This document shows positions 1 to 8,857 of a stretch of 64,000 nucleotides of DNA, piece by piece. The position numbers were made by a program, and so were the translations under genes. The notes under the pieces were generated by a model. The model saw only the letters and a program-made list of their open reading frames with translations. It was not told where the DNA came from and did no database searches. Location: NCBI RefSeq assembly GCF_039634785.1, contig NZ_JBBIAB010000001.1, positions 372,001 to 436,000 on the forward strand. Reading direction: 5' to 3'. Source of the stretch: Tistrella mobilis (GTDB lineage Bacteria; Pseudomonadota; Alphaproteobacteria; Tistrellales; Tistrellaceae). The first letter of the stretch is position 1, and every line of letters begins with the position of its first letter.

Positions 1-1
1 G

Positions 2-1228
2 GCCGAGGGGGCGGCGTCCGAAAGGGCGCGGGCCGGGGCGGCGGCGTCCGGGACGCCCGTCATGGCGCCCGCACCGGCCGCGCCGGCCCGGCCGCCCAGG
101 CGCCGGGATCTGCGACGGCTCTGGGCCTATGCCCGGCGTGAGACGATGGAGCTTGCCCGCGACCCGATCCGGCTGGCCTTCGCGCTGCTGGGCCCGGTGA
201 TCCTGATGCTGACCTTCGGCTTCGGCATCTCGTTCGATGTCGAGGATCTGCCCTATGCGGTCTATGACCAGGACCGTTCTACCGAAAGCCGGTCGCTGAT
301 CGAGGCCTTCGCCGGCTCGCGCTATTTCGAGGAACACGCGCCCATCCACAGCCCGGCCGAGATGGACCGGCGGCTTCAGGCCGGTGAGCTGAAGCTTGCG
401 ATCGAAATCCCGGCCGATTTCGGCCGCGATCTGACCCGGGGGCGGGTGCCCGAAGTCGGGGTGGTGCTGGACGGCGCCATGCCGTTCCGGGCCGAGACCA
501 CCCGCGCCTATGTCCAGGGCGTGGCGCAGCGCCATCTGGAGGAGATGCGCGAGGCCTCGTCTCTGCCGGTTTCGACGACGCCCGCGGTCACGGTCGAGAC
601 CCGCTTCCGCTACAACCAGGCCTTCCGCAGCGTCGAGGCGATCGTGCCGGGCGTGATCATGCTGATGCTGGTGCTGATCCCGGCGATGATGACCGCGGTG
701 GGCGTGGTGCGCGAGAAGGAGACCGGATCGATCGCCAATTTCCGCGCGACGCCGGTCACCCGCTTCGAGTTCCTGGCCGGCAAGCAACTGCCCTATTTCG
801 GTATCGCAGCGCTGAGCTTCCTGGTCTTGTCGATCGTCGCCGGCCTGGTCTTCGGGCTGGAGGTGAAGGGATCGGGGCTGGCGCTGCTGACGGGGGCCCT
901 GCTTTATGTGGCAGCCACGACCGCCTTCGGCCTGCTGGTCTCGGCCTTCATGAAGAGCCAGCTTGCGGCGCTGTTCGCCACCGCCATCGTCTGCATGATC
1001 CCGGCGGTGAACTTCTCGGGCCTGCTGACCCCGGTTTCGGCGCTCACCGGGGGCGGCCGGGTGCTGGGCCTCGCCTTTCCGGCGGCCTGGTTCCAGCAGA
1101 TCAGCATCGGCACCTTCACCAAGAGCCTGGGTTTTGCGGATCTCTGGCACAACCATCTGGCGCTGGCCGGTTTTGCACTGCTCTTCCTGATCGCAGCCCA
1201 ATGGGTGCTGCCCAAGCAGGAGCGTTGA
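2..1228 (+). CDS. rbbA: RbbA-like ABC transporter, C-terminal permease part (5' end outside window)
   Basis: ABC-2 type membrane domain of an exporter. There is an N-terminal membrane helix, a periplasmic loop (from about residue 50 after the Met at 62) and five or six helices in the last 190 residues. Stretches such as GKQLPYFGIA, NFSGLLTP and SIGTFTKSLG resemble the C-terminal third of RbbA (YhiH), which in enterobacteria is one polypeptide of two ATPase domains plus this membrane domain. The frame stays open upstream of the Met at 62 to the window edge, and the Met sits in an Ala/Pro-rich linker with no Shine-Dalgarno. I therefore infer the C-terminal part of a fused gene, though a separate permease starting at 62 is possible. 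It is followed 4 bp later by the yhhJ-like gene, the usual pairing. The substrate is unknown. Confidence 0.8.
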   Translation, partial: AEGAASERARAGAAASGTPVMAPAPAAPARPPRRRDLRRLWAYARRETMELARDPIRLAFALLGPVILMLTFGFGISFDVEDLPYAVYDQDRSTESRSLIEAFAGSRYFEEHAPIHSPAEMDRRLQAGELKLAIEIPADFGRDLTRGRVPEVGVVLDGAMPFRAETTRAYVQGVAQRHLEEMREASSLPVSTTPAVTVETRFRYNQAFRSVEAIVPGVIMLMLVLIPAMMTAVGVVREKETGSIANFRATPVTRFEFLAGKQLPYFGIAALSFLVLSIVAGLVFGLEVKGSGLALLTGALLYVAATTAFGLLVSAFMKSQLAALFATAIVCMIPAVNFSGLLTPVSALTGGGRVLGLAFPAAWFQQISIGTFTKSLGFADLWHNHLALAGFALLFLIAAQWVLPKQER

Positions 1229-1232
1229 GCCG

Positions 1233-2357
1233 ATGCGCCTCGCCAACATCTTCCGCCTGGGCGTGAAGGAGCTGCGCAGCCTTGCCGCCGACCCGGTGCT
1301 GGTCTTCCTGATCCTTTATACCTTCACCTATGCGATCTATGCGGTGGCGAGCGGCGCCAATTTCGAGGTCAGCAATGCGGCGGTGGCGGTGGTCGACGAC
1401 GACCGCTCGGCGCTGTCGCTCCGGCTGCGCGATGCGGTGCTGCCGCCACAATTCGCCTCGGTGGTCGAGCTGACGGCGCCCGAGGCCGATGCGGCGCTCG
1501 ATTCCGGCGATGCGGTCTTCGTGCTGCACATTCCCTCGGGCTTCGAAGCCGATCTGCTGCGCGGCCGGGATGCGACGCTGCTGCTCGACATCGACGCCAC
1601 CGCCATGACCCAGGCCGGCAACGGCGCCGCCTATCTCCAGTCGATCATCGCGCGCGAGATCTCGGCCGCGGCCGGGCGCGACGACGGTATGACGGGCGAT
1701 CTGCCGATCGATCTGGTCGTGCGGTCGCGCTTCAACCCCAATCTGTCGTCGGTCTGGTTCAACGCGGTGATGCAGGTGATCAACAACGTCACCATGCTGT
1801 CGGTGATCCTGGCCGGGGCCGCGCTGATCCGCGAGCGTGAGCACGGCACGATCGAGCATCTGCTGGTGATGCCGGTCCGTCCGGCCGAGATCATGGCCGC
1901 CAAGATCTGGGCCAACGGCTCGGTGATCGTCGTCGCCTCGGTGCTGTCGCTGATCGGCATGGTCCAGGGAGTGCTGGCGGTGCCGATCCACGGCTCCCTG
2001 CTGCTCTATACGGCGGGGGCGGTGCTCTATCAGTTCTCGGTGACGGCGCTCGGCATTCTGCTGGCCACCATCGCGCGGTCGATGCCGCAATTCGGCCTGC
2101 TGGTCATCCCGGTGATCGTGACCATGAACCTGCTCTCGGGCTCATCCACGCCGCTCGAGAGCATGCCGGTCTGGCTGCAGAAGGTGATGATGCTCTCCCC
2201 CGCCACCCATTTCGTGGCGTTCTCGCAGGCCGTGCTCTATCGCGGTGCCGGCCTGGACGTGGTCTGGCCGACGCTGGCCATTCTGGCGGGGATCGGGTTT
2301 GCGATCTTCGCGATCGCCCTTGCACGATTCCGGCGGAAAATTGTGGAGATGGGGTGA
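1233..2357 (+). CDS. yhhJ: YhhJ-like ABC-2 exporter permease
   Basis: Inner-membrane permease of 374 residues, the usual length of YhhJ. One N-terminal helix (about residues 20-42) is followed by a large periplasmic domain and then helices from about residue 180 to 370. It contains the ABC-2 signature region REREHGTIEHLLVMPV near residues 198-213. It begins 4 bp after the RbbA-like gene, so the two are surely co-transcribed and probably form one exporter, with a periplasmic HlyD-type partner expected upstream of the window. The cargo is not known. It runs convergently to hipA with a 39-bp gap. Confidence 0.9.
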   Translation: MRLANIFRLGVKELRSLAADPVLVFLILYTFTYAIYAVASGANFEVSNAAVAVVDDDRSALSLRLRDAVLPPQFASVVELTAPEADAALDSGDAVFVLHIPSGFEADLLRGRDATLLLDIDATAMTQAGNGAAYLQSIIAREISAAAGRDDGMTGDLPIDLVVRSRFNPNLSSVWFNAVMQVINNVTMLSVILAGAALIREREHGTIEHLLVMPVRPAEIMAAKIWANGSVIVVASVLSLIGMVQGVLAVPIHGSLLLYTAGAVLYQFSVTALGILLATIARSMPQFGLLVIPVIVTMNLLSGSSTPLESMPVWLQKVMMLSPATHFVAFSQAVLYRGAGLDVVWPTLAILAGIGFAIFAIALARFRRKIVEMG

Positions 2358-2396
2358 GGCGTGGAAATGGGGTGAGCTCTTGCCCCGTCTCGATCA

Positions 2397-3722
2397 TCAG
2401 GACAACTGATCGAGAAGACTGGCGCAGGCATCGAGCCGCGGTCTGGCGGCACGCAGGACACTGTCGTGGATATCCGGGGGGAAGTCTTCCGGCAGTCCGG
2501 CGGCCGCGGCGTCGAAGGCGCTGCCGCCCCGCTCGACCAGCTGCTGCAGGGCGGTCTTGAAGATCAGAGGCGGGACGCCTGCTTTTTCTGCCGTCTGAGC
2601 GAAGTGGCGGGGCTGGATCTGATCCGGGCGATAATGACGGTTCTGCCCGACCGACATGGCGAGCTTCATATGTCTGCGCTCACCCTGCCTGTGGTCGAGG
2701 CTGGGCTGTGCGGTCAGGATGTCGTAGAGCGGGGTCATCCTGAACCGCCCGCCGGGCGCGAGAAAAACGCTGAAATTCTTCGCATGGCCATCGGTCGCAC
2801 CGATGATCCAGAACAGCATCTGGGCCATCAGAAAATCACGATGATCCCGGCCCGGATCGTCGCTGCCCTTCAGGGCATCCAGGATCTCGACGATTCCGGG
2901 GCCGCCTTCGCTCTGGTATTTGAGGGTCGGGGGCGTGCCGGTGAGCTGGCAGAAATCTTCCTGCGGCAGCCGGATGAGCCAGCCATTGTTGAGCCGCTTG
3001 CGATCGAAACGTCTGACGACCAGTGCCTTGGTCCCTGAAAAGACCATCATCTCGGCGTGATTGACATCCAGTCCGAAGGCCTGGGCGAGCTTCAGGCAAT
3101 AGAACTCGTTCTCGACGCTGTTCGACAGATCTATACCGTTGGGCAGATGGCCGATCTGTGTCTTCAGGATATGCGTGGTGGGTGTGGTTCCTGTCGGTTT
3201 CAGCCATTGCCCCTCGTGGAACAGAAGCGCCGTCTTCTCCTGCGCGCCGGCAATGGAGATCCTGAAATCGTCATCCCCCTGCAGACCGAGCGGGGTCTGT
3301 CCCAGGTTCTTGAGCATGGTGGCGATGGCGTCGTCCGAGACCGGTTCTCCCTCGATTCTGTCGAGCGATGACGGAGGTGTGTCGTCGTCGAGAAACTGGA
3401 GTGCACCGACGCAGTCCCGGCCGATCCTGGAGAGCAGGCCGTAAGCGTCCGTGCCCGGTGCGCCGATCCGTTCGGCGACACGCCGCCTGATGGCCGGCTG
3501 ATCGGGCAACAGATTGTCGAAGAATGCGGCGACTTCCGGACCGCGGTGCGGTTCAGGGCGGAGGGGCAGGGAGAGTGACACCGGGATCGCATCCGGCCGG
3601 TCTGCCCAGGCCGGATCGTAGGTGAAAACCACGGCGCCGTTCAGCTGTTTTGACAGACGGCCGACAAGATATCCGTTCAGATAAACATGGAGGTCGGCAT
3701 AGGTTTTTCGCCGTGCCATCAA
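2397..3722 (-). CDS. hipA: HipA-family serine/threonine kinase toxin
   Basis: Type II toxin of 441 residues with the HipA N-terminal subdomain (about 10-105) and kinase-like C-terminal domain. Visible motifs are SIAGAQEK at 156-163 (the phosphate-loop region of HipA), the catalytic segment ATDGHAKNFS at 309-318 and PLYDIL at 331-336, the metal-binding segment. E. coli HipA phosphorylates glutamyl-tRNA synthetase and causes growth arrest; the target here is not known. The start overlaps the end of the HTH gene by 4 bp, so the pair is translationally coupled in the usual hipB-hipA order. Third-position GC is visibly lower than in the neighbours, which suggests acquisition by transfer. All key kinase motifs look intact. 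Confidence 0.93.
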   Translation of the reverse strand: MMARRKTYADLHVYLNGYLVGRLSKQLNGAVVFTYDPAWADRPDAIPVSLSLPLRPEPHRGPEVAAFFDNLLPDQPAIRRRVAERIGAPGTDAYGLLSRIGRDCVGALQFLDDDTPPSSLDRIEGEPVSDDAIATMLKNLGQTPLGLQGDDDFRISIAGAQEKTALLFHEGQWLKPTGTTPTTHILKTQIGHLPNGIDLSNSVENEFYCLKLAQAFGLDVNHAEMMVFSGTKALVVRRFDRKRLNNGWLIRLPQEDFCQLTGTPPTLKYQSEGGPGIVEILDALKGSDDPGRDHRDFLMAQMLFWIIGATDGHAKNFSVFLAPGGRFRMTPLYDILTAQPSLDHRQGERRHMKLAMSVGQNRHYRPDQIQPRHFAQTAEKAGVPPLIFKTALQQLVERGGSAFDAAAAGLPEDFPPDIHDSVLRAARPRLDACASLLDQLS

Positions 3723-4000
3723 TCGTCGTTCCCGCCAAGAAGCATTCGGGCAATGGCGTCGTCGACGGTGGATCGGTCGCGAGGCGCAGCCTGAAGGTCC
3801 AGATCGAGAGCGGCCAGGAGGTCGATGAGCGTATCCAGGCGGAGGCTGGGATAGCCTTGCTCGATCTGAGAGATCATGCTTTGCCGCTGACCTGTCCTGA
3901 CACCCAGAGCCGCCTGCGTGAGGCCAAGCTTCCGTCTTTGTCTCCGGATGAGGTTGCCCAGCTGTTGGGGGGTGCGGATGACATCTGCCATGGCTGGCAT
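3719..4000 (-). CDS. hipB: HipB-like HTH antitoxin
   Basis: Protein of 93 residues with a Cro/C1-type helix-turn-helix (about residues 10-65; LTQAALGVRTGQRQSMISQIEQG is the two-helix core). It directly precedes and overlaps hipA, so it should neutralise the HipA toxin and repress the operon. A second Met at residue 4 is an alternative start. The AG-rich stretch before the first Met (AGAGG, 3 nt away) is close but usable. The upstream AT-rich region holds two elements resembling known HipB operators. The C-terminal tail after about residue 75 is short and probably disordered, as in other HipB proteins. Confidence 0.9.
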   Translation of the reverse strand: MPAMADVIRTPQQLGNLIRRQRRKLGLTQAALGVRTGQRQSMISQIEQGYPSLRLDTLIDLLAALDLDLQAAPRDRSTVDDAIARMLLGGNDD

Positions 4001-4030
4001 GTTCCTCTCAGGGGGAACTCAAGCCACTAT

Positions 4031-4080
4031 TTTATTCCTGAAATCAAATAAATGCAATTTATCCCGGATTCTGAATAAAT
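4031..4080. promoter_or_regulatory. Two HipB-type operator candidates in the hipBA promoter
   Basis: Two inverted repeats are centred 27 bp apart: TATCC-N8-GAATA at 4060-4077 and TATTC-N8-AAATA at 4033-4050, each flanked by matching T/A bases (ATTTAT...AATAAAT). The E. coli HipB operator is TATCC-N8-GGATA, so spacing and half-sites match closely. They lie 31-80 bp upstream of the hipB start in the only strongly AT-rich stretch nearby. This fits autorepression by HipB/HipBA. Confidence 0.65.
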
Positions 4081-4118
4081 CGACGATATACGGTATCTGC
4101 GATAAATGGAGATATTTA

Positions 4119-4150
4119 CAGCCTGTGACGGGTGCACCCGTCACAGGCTG
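4119..4150. terminator. Perfect 32-bp palindrome, terminator-like
   Basis: The two 16-base halves are exact reverse complements (central GGTGCACC), with no loop except what forms at the tip. It lies 31 bp beyond the stop of the leftward phosphodiesterase operon and is followed on that strand by AT-rich sequence (TGTAAATATC) but no clean T-run. Position favours a terminator for the six-gene operon, perhaps also shielding hipBA. A dimeric protein-binding site cannot be excluded. Confidence 0.55.
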
Positions 4151-4180
4151 GCAGATGCAGGCCTGGCAGCTCCTGACGGA

Positions 4181-5002
4181 TCAGTCGATCAGCCCGCCCG
4201 TCGCATCGAAGAAGGGATGGGGGCCGTCGAACCGGCCCGGATAGGCCAGATGGCTGACCAGCAGCCGCGGCGGGGTGAAGCGGAAGAGACGGATTGCCGG
4301 CGGTTCCATGGTGAAGGTGGAGGGCCCGCCCAGGGTCAGATCCAGCGTCACCGCATGGGCGGCATTGGGGGCGATCGAGACCGCGACCCCGTCGAGCACG
4401 GTGTCGATGGCGCGATGGACATGGCCGCAGGCGAGATGCAGCACCTGAGGATGGCGGCGGAGGACCGCGATCAGCTCGGCGCCGTCCTTCAGATTCTGCA
4501 CGTCCATATGGCCGATGCCGGTCTCGAAGGGCGGGTGGTGGACGAAGACCAGGGTCGGCCGCCCGGCACCGGCGGTCAGCACCCGGTCGAGCCAGGCGAG
4601 CTGCGCCCCGCCGACCATGCCCCAGGGCACGCCCGCGACCGAACTGTCGAGCCCGATCAGCCGCACCGGAAGGTGATCGATCAGGCAGGCGGCGAAATCG
4701 GCGGCGTCGACATAGGGCACCACATCCCCAAAGGCGGTGCGCATCTCGTCGGCACGATCATGATTGCCGGGCACGGCGTACCAGGGCGCCCTGATCCGGT
4801 CGAGCAGCGGCCGGAGCACGGCATACTCGGCGGCGGACCCCGTGTCGGTGAGGTCACCCGAGAGGATGACGGCATCAACCTCGGGCACGAAGGCATTGAC
4901 GTAGTCCACGGCCGCCGTCAGCAGGCCGGCGGTATCGACCCGGCCATAGGCCGGCCGGCCGCCGGGCTTCAGATGGGTGTCGGTCAGCTGGGCGATCAGC
5001 AT
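4181..5002 (-). CDS. GpdQ-like metallophosphodiesterase
   Basis: Calcineurin-like binuclear metallohydrolase of 273 residues, matching the 274-residue glycerophosphodiesterase GpdQ in length and motif spacing. Ligand candidates are D8 and H10 (DTH), D50 (GDL), N80 (GNHD), H156 (HHPP), H194 and H196 (CGHVH), at nearly the same numbers as in GpdQ. The family hydrolyses glycerophosphodiesters and, in relatives, cyclic nucleotides or phosphonate monoesters. It has no signal peptide, so it is cytoplasmic. It is the last gene of a LacI-controlled ABC-uptake operon, 6 bp after the ATPase gene. I infer that it processes the imported substrate. A CpdA-type cAMP phosphodiesterase is the main alternative. 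Confidence 0.85.
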   Translation of the reverse strand: MLIAQLTDTHLKPGGRPAYGRVDTAGLLTAAVDYVNAFVPEVDAVILSGDLTDTGSAAEYAVLRPLLDRIRAPWYAVPGNHDRADEMRTAFGDVVPYVDAADFAACLIDHLPVRLIGLDSSVAGVPWGMVGGAQLAWLDRVLTAGAGRPTLVFVHHPPFETGIGHMDVQNLKDGAELIAVLRRHPQVLHLACGHVHRAIDTVLDGVAVSIAPNAAHAVTLDLTLGGPSTFTMEPPAIRLFRFTPPRLLVSHLAYPGRFDGPHPFFDATGGLID

Positions 5003-5008
5003 GGGGGC

Positions 5009-6010
5009 TCAGGCTCCAAGGCGGATGCGGGCGGCGGCGGGCACGTCGATGCCGAGCAGGGTGCCGGTCTCGGGCAGATCGGCGCGGGCGGTGGTTTCCA
5101 CCATCCAGCTTTCGCCTGCGGGGCCTGAGAGCTTCAGCCGGCAGCGATCCCCCAGGAAATGGCAGACGGCGACCGTGCCGGTCAGCAGCCCGTCCCCGGG
5201 GGCGGTCAGCCGGGCGTCTTCCGGACGGAAGAGCAGGGTCTCGCCCCGGTCGTCGATCGCGCGGTTCATGGTGCCGACGAAGCCTGCGACGAAATCGTCG
5301 GCGGGCGCGTGATAGATCTCGCGCGGGGTGCCGCGCTGGGCGATGCGGCCGGCATTCATCACCACGATCTCGTCACCCAGCACCATCGCCTCGGCCTGGT
5401 CGTGGGTGACATAGACGGCGGTGATGTGCAGGCTGCGCAGCAGGGCGTCGATCTCGGTGCGCAGATGCTCGCGCAGGGCGGCGTCGAGCGCCGTCAACGG
5501 CTCGTCGAGCAGCAGCAGGCGCGGCCGGACGGCGATGGCGCGGGCCAGCGCCGTGCGCTGGCGCTGGCCGCCCGACAGCTGGTCGATCCGCCGGTCGGCC
5601 AGGGCGTCGATCCGCATCAGCGCCAGCATCTCGTCGACCCGGCTATCGATCTCGCGCCGGGGCAGGCGCCGGACCTTCAGCCCATAGGCGACGTTGCCGC
5701 GCACGGTGAGATTGGGGAAGAGCGCATAGGACTGGAAGACCATGCCCACCTCGCGCGCCTCGATCGGCAGCCGGGTGACGTCCTCGCCGTCGAACAGCAC
5801 CCGCCCGCCCGCATCGGGGCGGTCCAGCCCGGCGATGATCCGCAGCAGCGTGGTCTTGCCGCAGCCCGAGGGGCCGAGCAGAACGGCGGTGCGGCCGGCG
5901 GGAATGTCGAGATCGATGGGCGTCAGCGCCCGGGTGCCGTCGGGCCAGGTGCGGGCGCAGCCGCGGAGTTCGACCGCGGTGGCGCCCGAGGAAGCGGTAT
6001 CAGTCATCAT
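5009..6010 (-). CDS. ABC transporter ATP-binding protein (PotA/FbpC type)
   Basis: ATPase of 333 residues with Walker [10 protein letters not shown] at 46-54, Q-loop near 93, signature LSGGQ at 145-149, Walker B LLLLDE at 165-170, the H-loop His at 203, and a TOBE-like C-terminal domain from about 245. This layout is typical of importers for iron, polyamines, phosphonates or sugars. Its frame remains open upstream through the permease gene. The real start is the Met pair at 6010/6007, where ATGATGA overlaps the permease stop. It should energise the two upstream permeases. Confidence 0.9.
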   Translation of the reverse strand: MMTDTASSGATAVELRGCARTWPDGTRALTPIDLDIPAGRTAVLLGPSGCGKTTLLRIIAGLDRPDAGGRVLFDGEDVTRLPIEAREVGMVFQSYALFPNLTVRGNVAYGLKVRRLPRREIDSRVDEMLALMRIDALADRRIDQLSGGQRQRTALARAIAVRPRLLLLDEPLTALDAALREHLRTEIDALLRSLHITAVYVTHDQAEAMVLGDEIVVMNAGRIAQRGTPREIYHAPADDFVAGFVGTMNRAIDDRGETLLFRPEDARLTAPGDGLLTGTVAVCHFLGDRCRLKLSGPAGESWMVETTARADLPETGTLLGIDVPAAARIRLGA

Positions 6011-6816
6011 CGGTGGTCCTTCCGGCCACGGCGTCCGGCCAGCTGCATGGCGACCAGCAGCGGCACGATCATCACGAAAAAGACGAGGGTGTAGGCGCTG
6101 GCGATTTCCAGCCGCATCGAGGCATAGCTGTCGGCGAGGCCCACCGGCAGGGTCTTGGTCAGCGGTGTGTGCAGCATCCAGGTCAGGTTGAACTCGCCGA
6201 TCGACAGCGTGACCACCATCAGCCCGCCGGCCAGCACGCCCGGCCAGGCATTGGGCACGATCACGGTCAGGAAGCGGCGCAGGAAACCGGCGCCCAGGCT
6301 GGCGGCGCCTTCCTCCAGCGTCTTCATGTCGGTCGCCACCATCACCGCGATCACCGAGCGGAGCATGAAGGGCAGGGTGTAGATCACATGACCGGCGAGC
6401 ACGAAGCCGCTCGACATGCGGAAGCTGCCGGCACCACCCCAGGTCAGCAGCAGGCCGAGCGCCAGCGCCAGGCCCGGGATCGCGATCGGCAGGGCGACGG
6501 TCTCTTCGATCGCGCGGGCAAGCGGCCCCGGCCGGCGGGCCAGGGCATAGGCCGCCGGCACGCCGATCACCGCGGTGATGGCGAGCGTGGCGAAGGCCAG
6601 CCAGATCGACCGCCAGATCGTGTCGGCGTAAAGCCGCCAGACCTCTGCCACCCAGTCGAGGGTCAGGCCGCTTTCCAGGCCGCGGAAGAAGTTGACCGTG
6701 ACGCCGGCAAGACCTGAGAGCACCACCGGCACGATCATGAAGGCGGCGACCACAAGGGTGAAGGCGAGGCCGCCCCAGAAGCCCGCCCCGCGTGGATGTC
6801 CGCGTCGCATGGCCAT
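6007..6816 (-). CDS. ABC transporter permease (second subunit)
   Basis: Integral membrane protein of 269 residues with about six helices and a BPD_transp_1 coupling motif ([20 protein letters not shown], about 184-203), which docks on the ATPase. The start at 6816 overlaps the stop of the first permease, and its own stop overlaps the ATPase start, so all three are translationally coupled. It resembles PhnV/PotC/FbpB-type permeases. The frame is open further upstream, but that segment lies over the first permease and is out of frame with it. Confidence 0.88.
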   Translation of the reverse strand: MAMRRGHPRGAGFWGGLAFTLVVAAFMIVPVVLSGLAGVTVNFFRGLESGLTLDWVAEVWRLYADTIWRSIWLAFATLAITAVIGVPAAYALARRPGPLARAIEETVALPIAIPGLALALGLLLTWGGAGSFRMSSGFVLAGHVIYTLPFMLRSVIAVMVATDMKTLEEGAASLGAGFLRRFLTVIVPNAWPGVLAGGLMVVTLSIGEFNLTWMLHTPLTKTLPVGLADSYASMRLEIASAYTLVFFVMIVPLLVAMQLAGRRGRKDHR

Positions 6817-7655
6817 CAGCCGCCCCCCGCAGCTGCACCGCGGCCGCCGAGCGTGCGGGCGATGAACAGGGTCGCCCAGGTGATCAGCCCCAGCACCAGG
6901 GCCAGGGCCAGGGCCGAGGCGCCGGCGATGTTCGCCTGCAGGGTGAATTCCGTGTAGATGGTCATCGGCAGCACCGCGATGTCGGTGGCGAGCGCGAAGG
7001 CGGTTCCGAACGCGCCCATGGCGGTGGCGAAGCAGATCGCGCCGCTGGCGATCAGCCCCGGCATCAGCGCCGGCAGGGTGACCGAGAGGAACACCCTGAC
7101 CGGCCCGGCACCCAGCGAGCGGGCGGCCTCGGGCAGGGACGGATCCAGCGTTTCGGCCGCGGCCATGACGTTCAGGATCACCCGCGGGATCGAGAAATAG
7201 AGATAGCCCACGAACAGACCGGCGGCCGAATAGGCGAAGACCAGCCGGTCGCCGGTGAGCGCCTTCGAGACCAGATTGGCGAGGCCCTGCCGGCCGCCGA
7301 GCATGATCACCAGGAAGCCCACCACCACGCCCGGAAAGGCGAGAGGGAAGGTGAGCATGGCGATCAGCGCCGACCGGCCCGGGAAGACATGGCGGGCCAG
7401 AAACAGCCCGGCGATGGTCGACACCACCAGGGCGGCCAGCGTGACGGTGACGGCGAGGATGAAGGTCATCACCGTGTCGTGGCCATGGCGGGGGTTGGTC
7501 AGGATCGAAAAATAGGCCGCGATGCCGTCCGGCCCCGAGGCGCCGGCAATGGCGAGACGGACCAGCGGCACCAGAAGGAAGGCGGCGAGCACGATCCCGG
7601 CCGGCAGCAGCATCAGGACCATGCGCGGGGTTTCGCGGCCCGAGGCGGATGACAT
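6816..7655 (-). CDS. ABC transporter permease (first subunit)
   Basis: Membrane protein of about 279 residues with six predicted helices and the coupling motif [20 protein letters not shown] near residues 172-191. I chose the ATG at 7655 (MSSASG); a GTG five codons upstream at 7670 is also possible and neither has a strong Shine-Dalgarno. It pairs with the downstream permease to form the membrane channel of the importer. A stem-loop separates it from the binding-protein gene, a common way of making more binding protein than permease. Confidence 0.88.
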   Translation of the reverse strand: MSSASGRETPRMVLMLLPAGIVLAAFLLVPLVRLAIAGASGPDGIAAYFSILTNPRHGHDTVMTFILAVTVTLAALVVSTIAGLFLARHVFPGRSALIAMLTFPLAFPGVVVGFLVIMLGGRQGLANLVSKALTGDRLVFAYSAAGLFVGYLYFSIPRVILNVMAAAETLDPSLPEAARSLGAGPVRVFLSVTLPALMPGLIASGAICFATAMGAFGTAFALATDIAVLPMTIYTEFTLQANIAGASALALALVLGLITWATLFIARTLGGRGAAAGGG

Positions 7656-7679
7656 CGGTCGGTGTTCCACGTGAAAAGG

Positions 7680-7708
7680 CGGCCCGCTGGCATCTTGCCG
7701 GCGGGCCG
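7680..7708 (-). terminator. Stem-loop between binding-protein and permease genes
   Basis: Inverted repeat with 13-base arms (one G-T pair) and a 3-base loop, lying between the stop of the binding-protein gene and the permease start. There is no T-run, so it is more likely a partial attenuator or mRNA-stabilising hairpin than a full terminator. Confidence 0.55.
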
Positions 7709-7750
7709 TGGATCATGGGCGGGGTGAAACCGGGCGGCCCTGGACGGCCG

Positions 7751-8773
7751 TCACTTCACCTCGGCGAGATAGGTTTCGGCGAAGGCCTTCTGGCCGGCGG
7801 CCATCGCGGCATAGTCGACCGGCTTTGCCCGGGCGTAATCGGCGGCGGGCAGGAAGCGGGCCTCGATCTCGGCCGGCAGCTTCACTTCGCGCACCGGGCG
7901 CAGATAGGCATTGGCCCAGAGCGACTGGCCCTTTTCCGAGAGCACGAAGTCCAGGATCCTGCGGCCGTTATCGGCATGCGGCGCACCCTTGACCAGGCTC
8001 ATGACGTAAGGGACGACCAGCGTGCCTTCCTTCGGGATCACGAATTCGATGTCGCCCTTGTCCTTGTAGCGGGCGCGATAGGCGTTGAAGTCGTAGTCGA
8101 TCATGATCGGGATCTCGCCCGACAGAACCCGGGCATACGAGGTCTGCTTGGGCACGATCGGGTCGTTGCCGGCCAGCTTCTTAAAGAAGTCGATGCCCGG
8201 CTGCCAGTTGGTGAAATCGCCGCCGAAGGCACGGTTGATCGCAACCGCGCCGGCATAGCCGACGAAGGCGCTGGTCGGATCCAGATAGCCGACCATGCCC
8301 TCATATTGTGGGTTGAGCAGGTCTTCCCAGCTCTGCGGCACCGGCAGGTCGCCCAGCGCGGCCTTGTTCACGAACAGGCCGATCGTGCCCGAATGGATCG
8401 AGAACCAGCTGCCGTCCGCGGCCTTGAGACCGGGGTCGATCTCGTCGAAACCGGCCGGGCGGTAGGGCTCCACCAGCCCCTGTTCGGCGGCCTGGATGCC
8501 GAAGGAGACGCCGTAATAGGCGACATCGGCAACCGGATTGGCGCGCTCGGCAGCAAGCTGGGCCAGGGTCTGGCCCGAATTCTTGTTGTCATGGGGCACG
8601 TCCAGCCCCAGGTCGGATTTGATCGCCGCCAGCTGCGACGCCCAGTCCGCCCATTCGGGCGGGCAGTTGTAGCAGATGGCGTCCGCGGCGGCGGCGCCTT
8701 GCGCGGGGATCGTGGCGGCGGCTAGGATCAGCCCGGCCGCAGCGGCCACGGATTTCAGAGCGGTACCGATCAT
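7751..8773 (-). CDS. ABC transporter periplasmic substrate-binding protein
   Basis: Secreted binding protein of 340 residues: signal peptide about 1-30 (hydrophobic core then AQGAAAADA), followed by a type II periplasmic-binding fold of the FbpA/PotD/phosphonate-binding class (for example QTSYARVLSGEIPIMIDYDFN near 220-240). It is the second gene of the operon after the LacI-type regulator and delivers the ligand to the two permeases. The ligand cannot be read from sequence. The GpdQ-like enzyme at the end of the operon suggests a phosphodiester or phosphonate; iron and polyamines are less likely given that context. Confidence 0.87.
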   Translation of the reverse strand: MIGTALKSVAAAAGLILAAATIPAQGAAAADAICYNCPPEWADWASQLAAIKSDLGLDVPHDNKNSGQTLAQLAAERANPVADVAYYGVSFGIQAAEQGLVEPYRPAGFDEIDPGLKAADGSWFSIHSGTIGLFVNKAALGDLPVPQSWEDLLNPQYEGMVGYLDPTSAFVGYAGAVAINRAFGGDFTNWQPGIDFFKKLAGNDPIVPKQTSYARVLSGEIPIMIDYDFNAYRARYKDKGDIEFVIPKEGTLVVPYVMSLVKGAPHADNGRRILDFVLSEKGQSLWANAYLRPVREVKLPAEIEARFLPAADYARAKPVDYAAMAAGQKAFAETYLAEVK

Positions 8774-8857
8774 GGGTCGACGTGTCCTCGTTGGCGTCGT
8801 GGTCGGTGGCGACCGGGGCGGCGGGAATGTGCCTGGCAGTGCGTCCCGCCGTTCCGG

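Noticed and set aside
4106-5128. A 340-codon rightward frame over the phosphodiesterase gene
   Set aside because: No recognisable domain and a Gly/Asp/His-rich shadow composition; the leftward metallophosphodiesterase has every catalytic residue.
5009-6838. Single 609-residue frame suggesting a permease-ATPase fusion
   Set aside because: The first 276 residues are a shadow of the permease gene in another frame. The ATPase begins at the ATG at 6010, with a normal 4-bp overlap.
6007-7716. Single 569-residue frame suggesting a fused double permease
   Set aside because: The first half is a shadow of the first permease; the true second permease starts at 6816, overlapping its stop.
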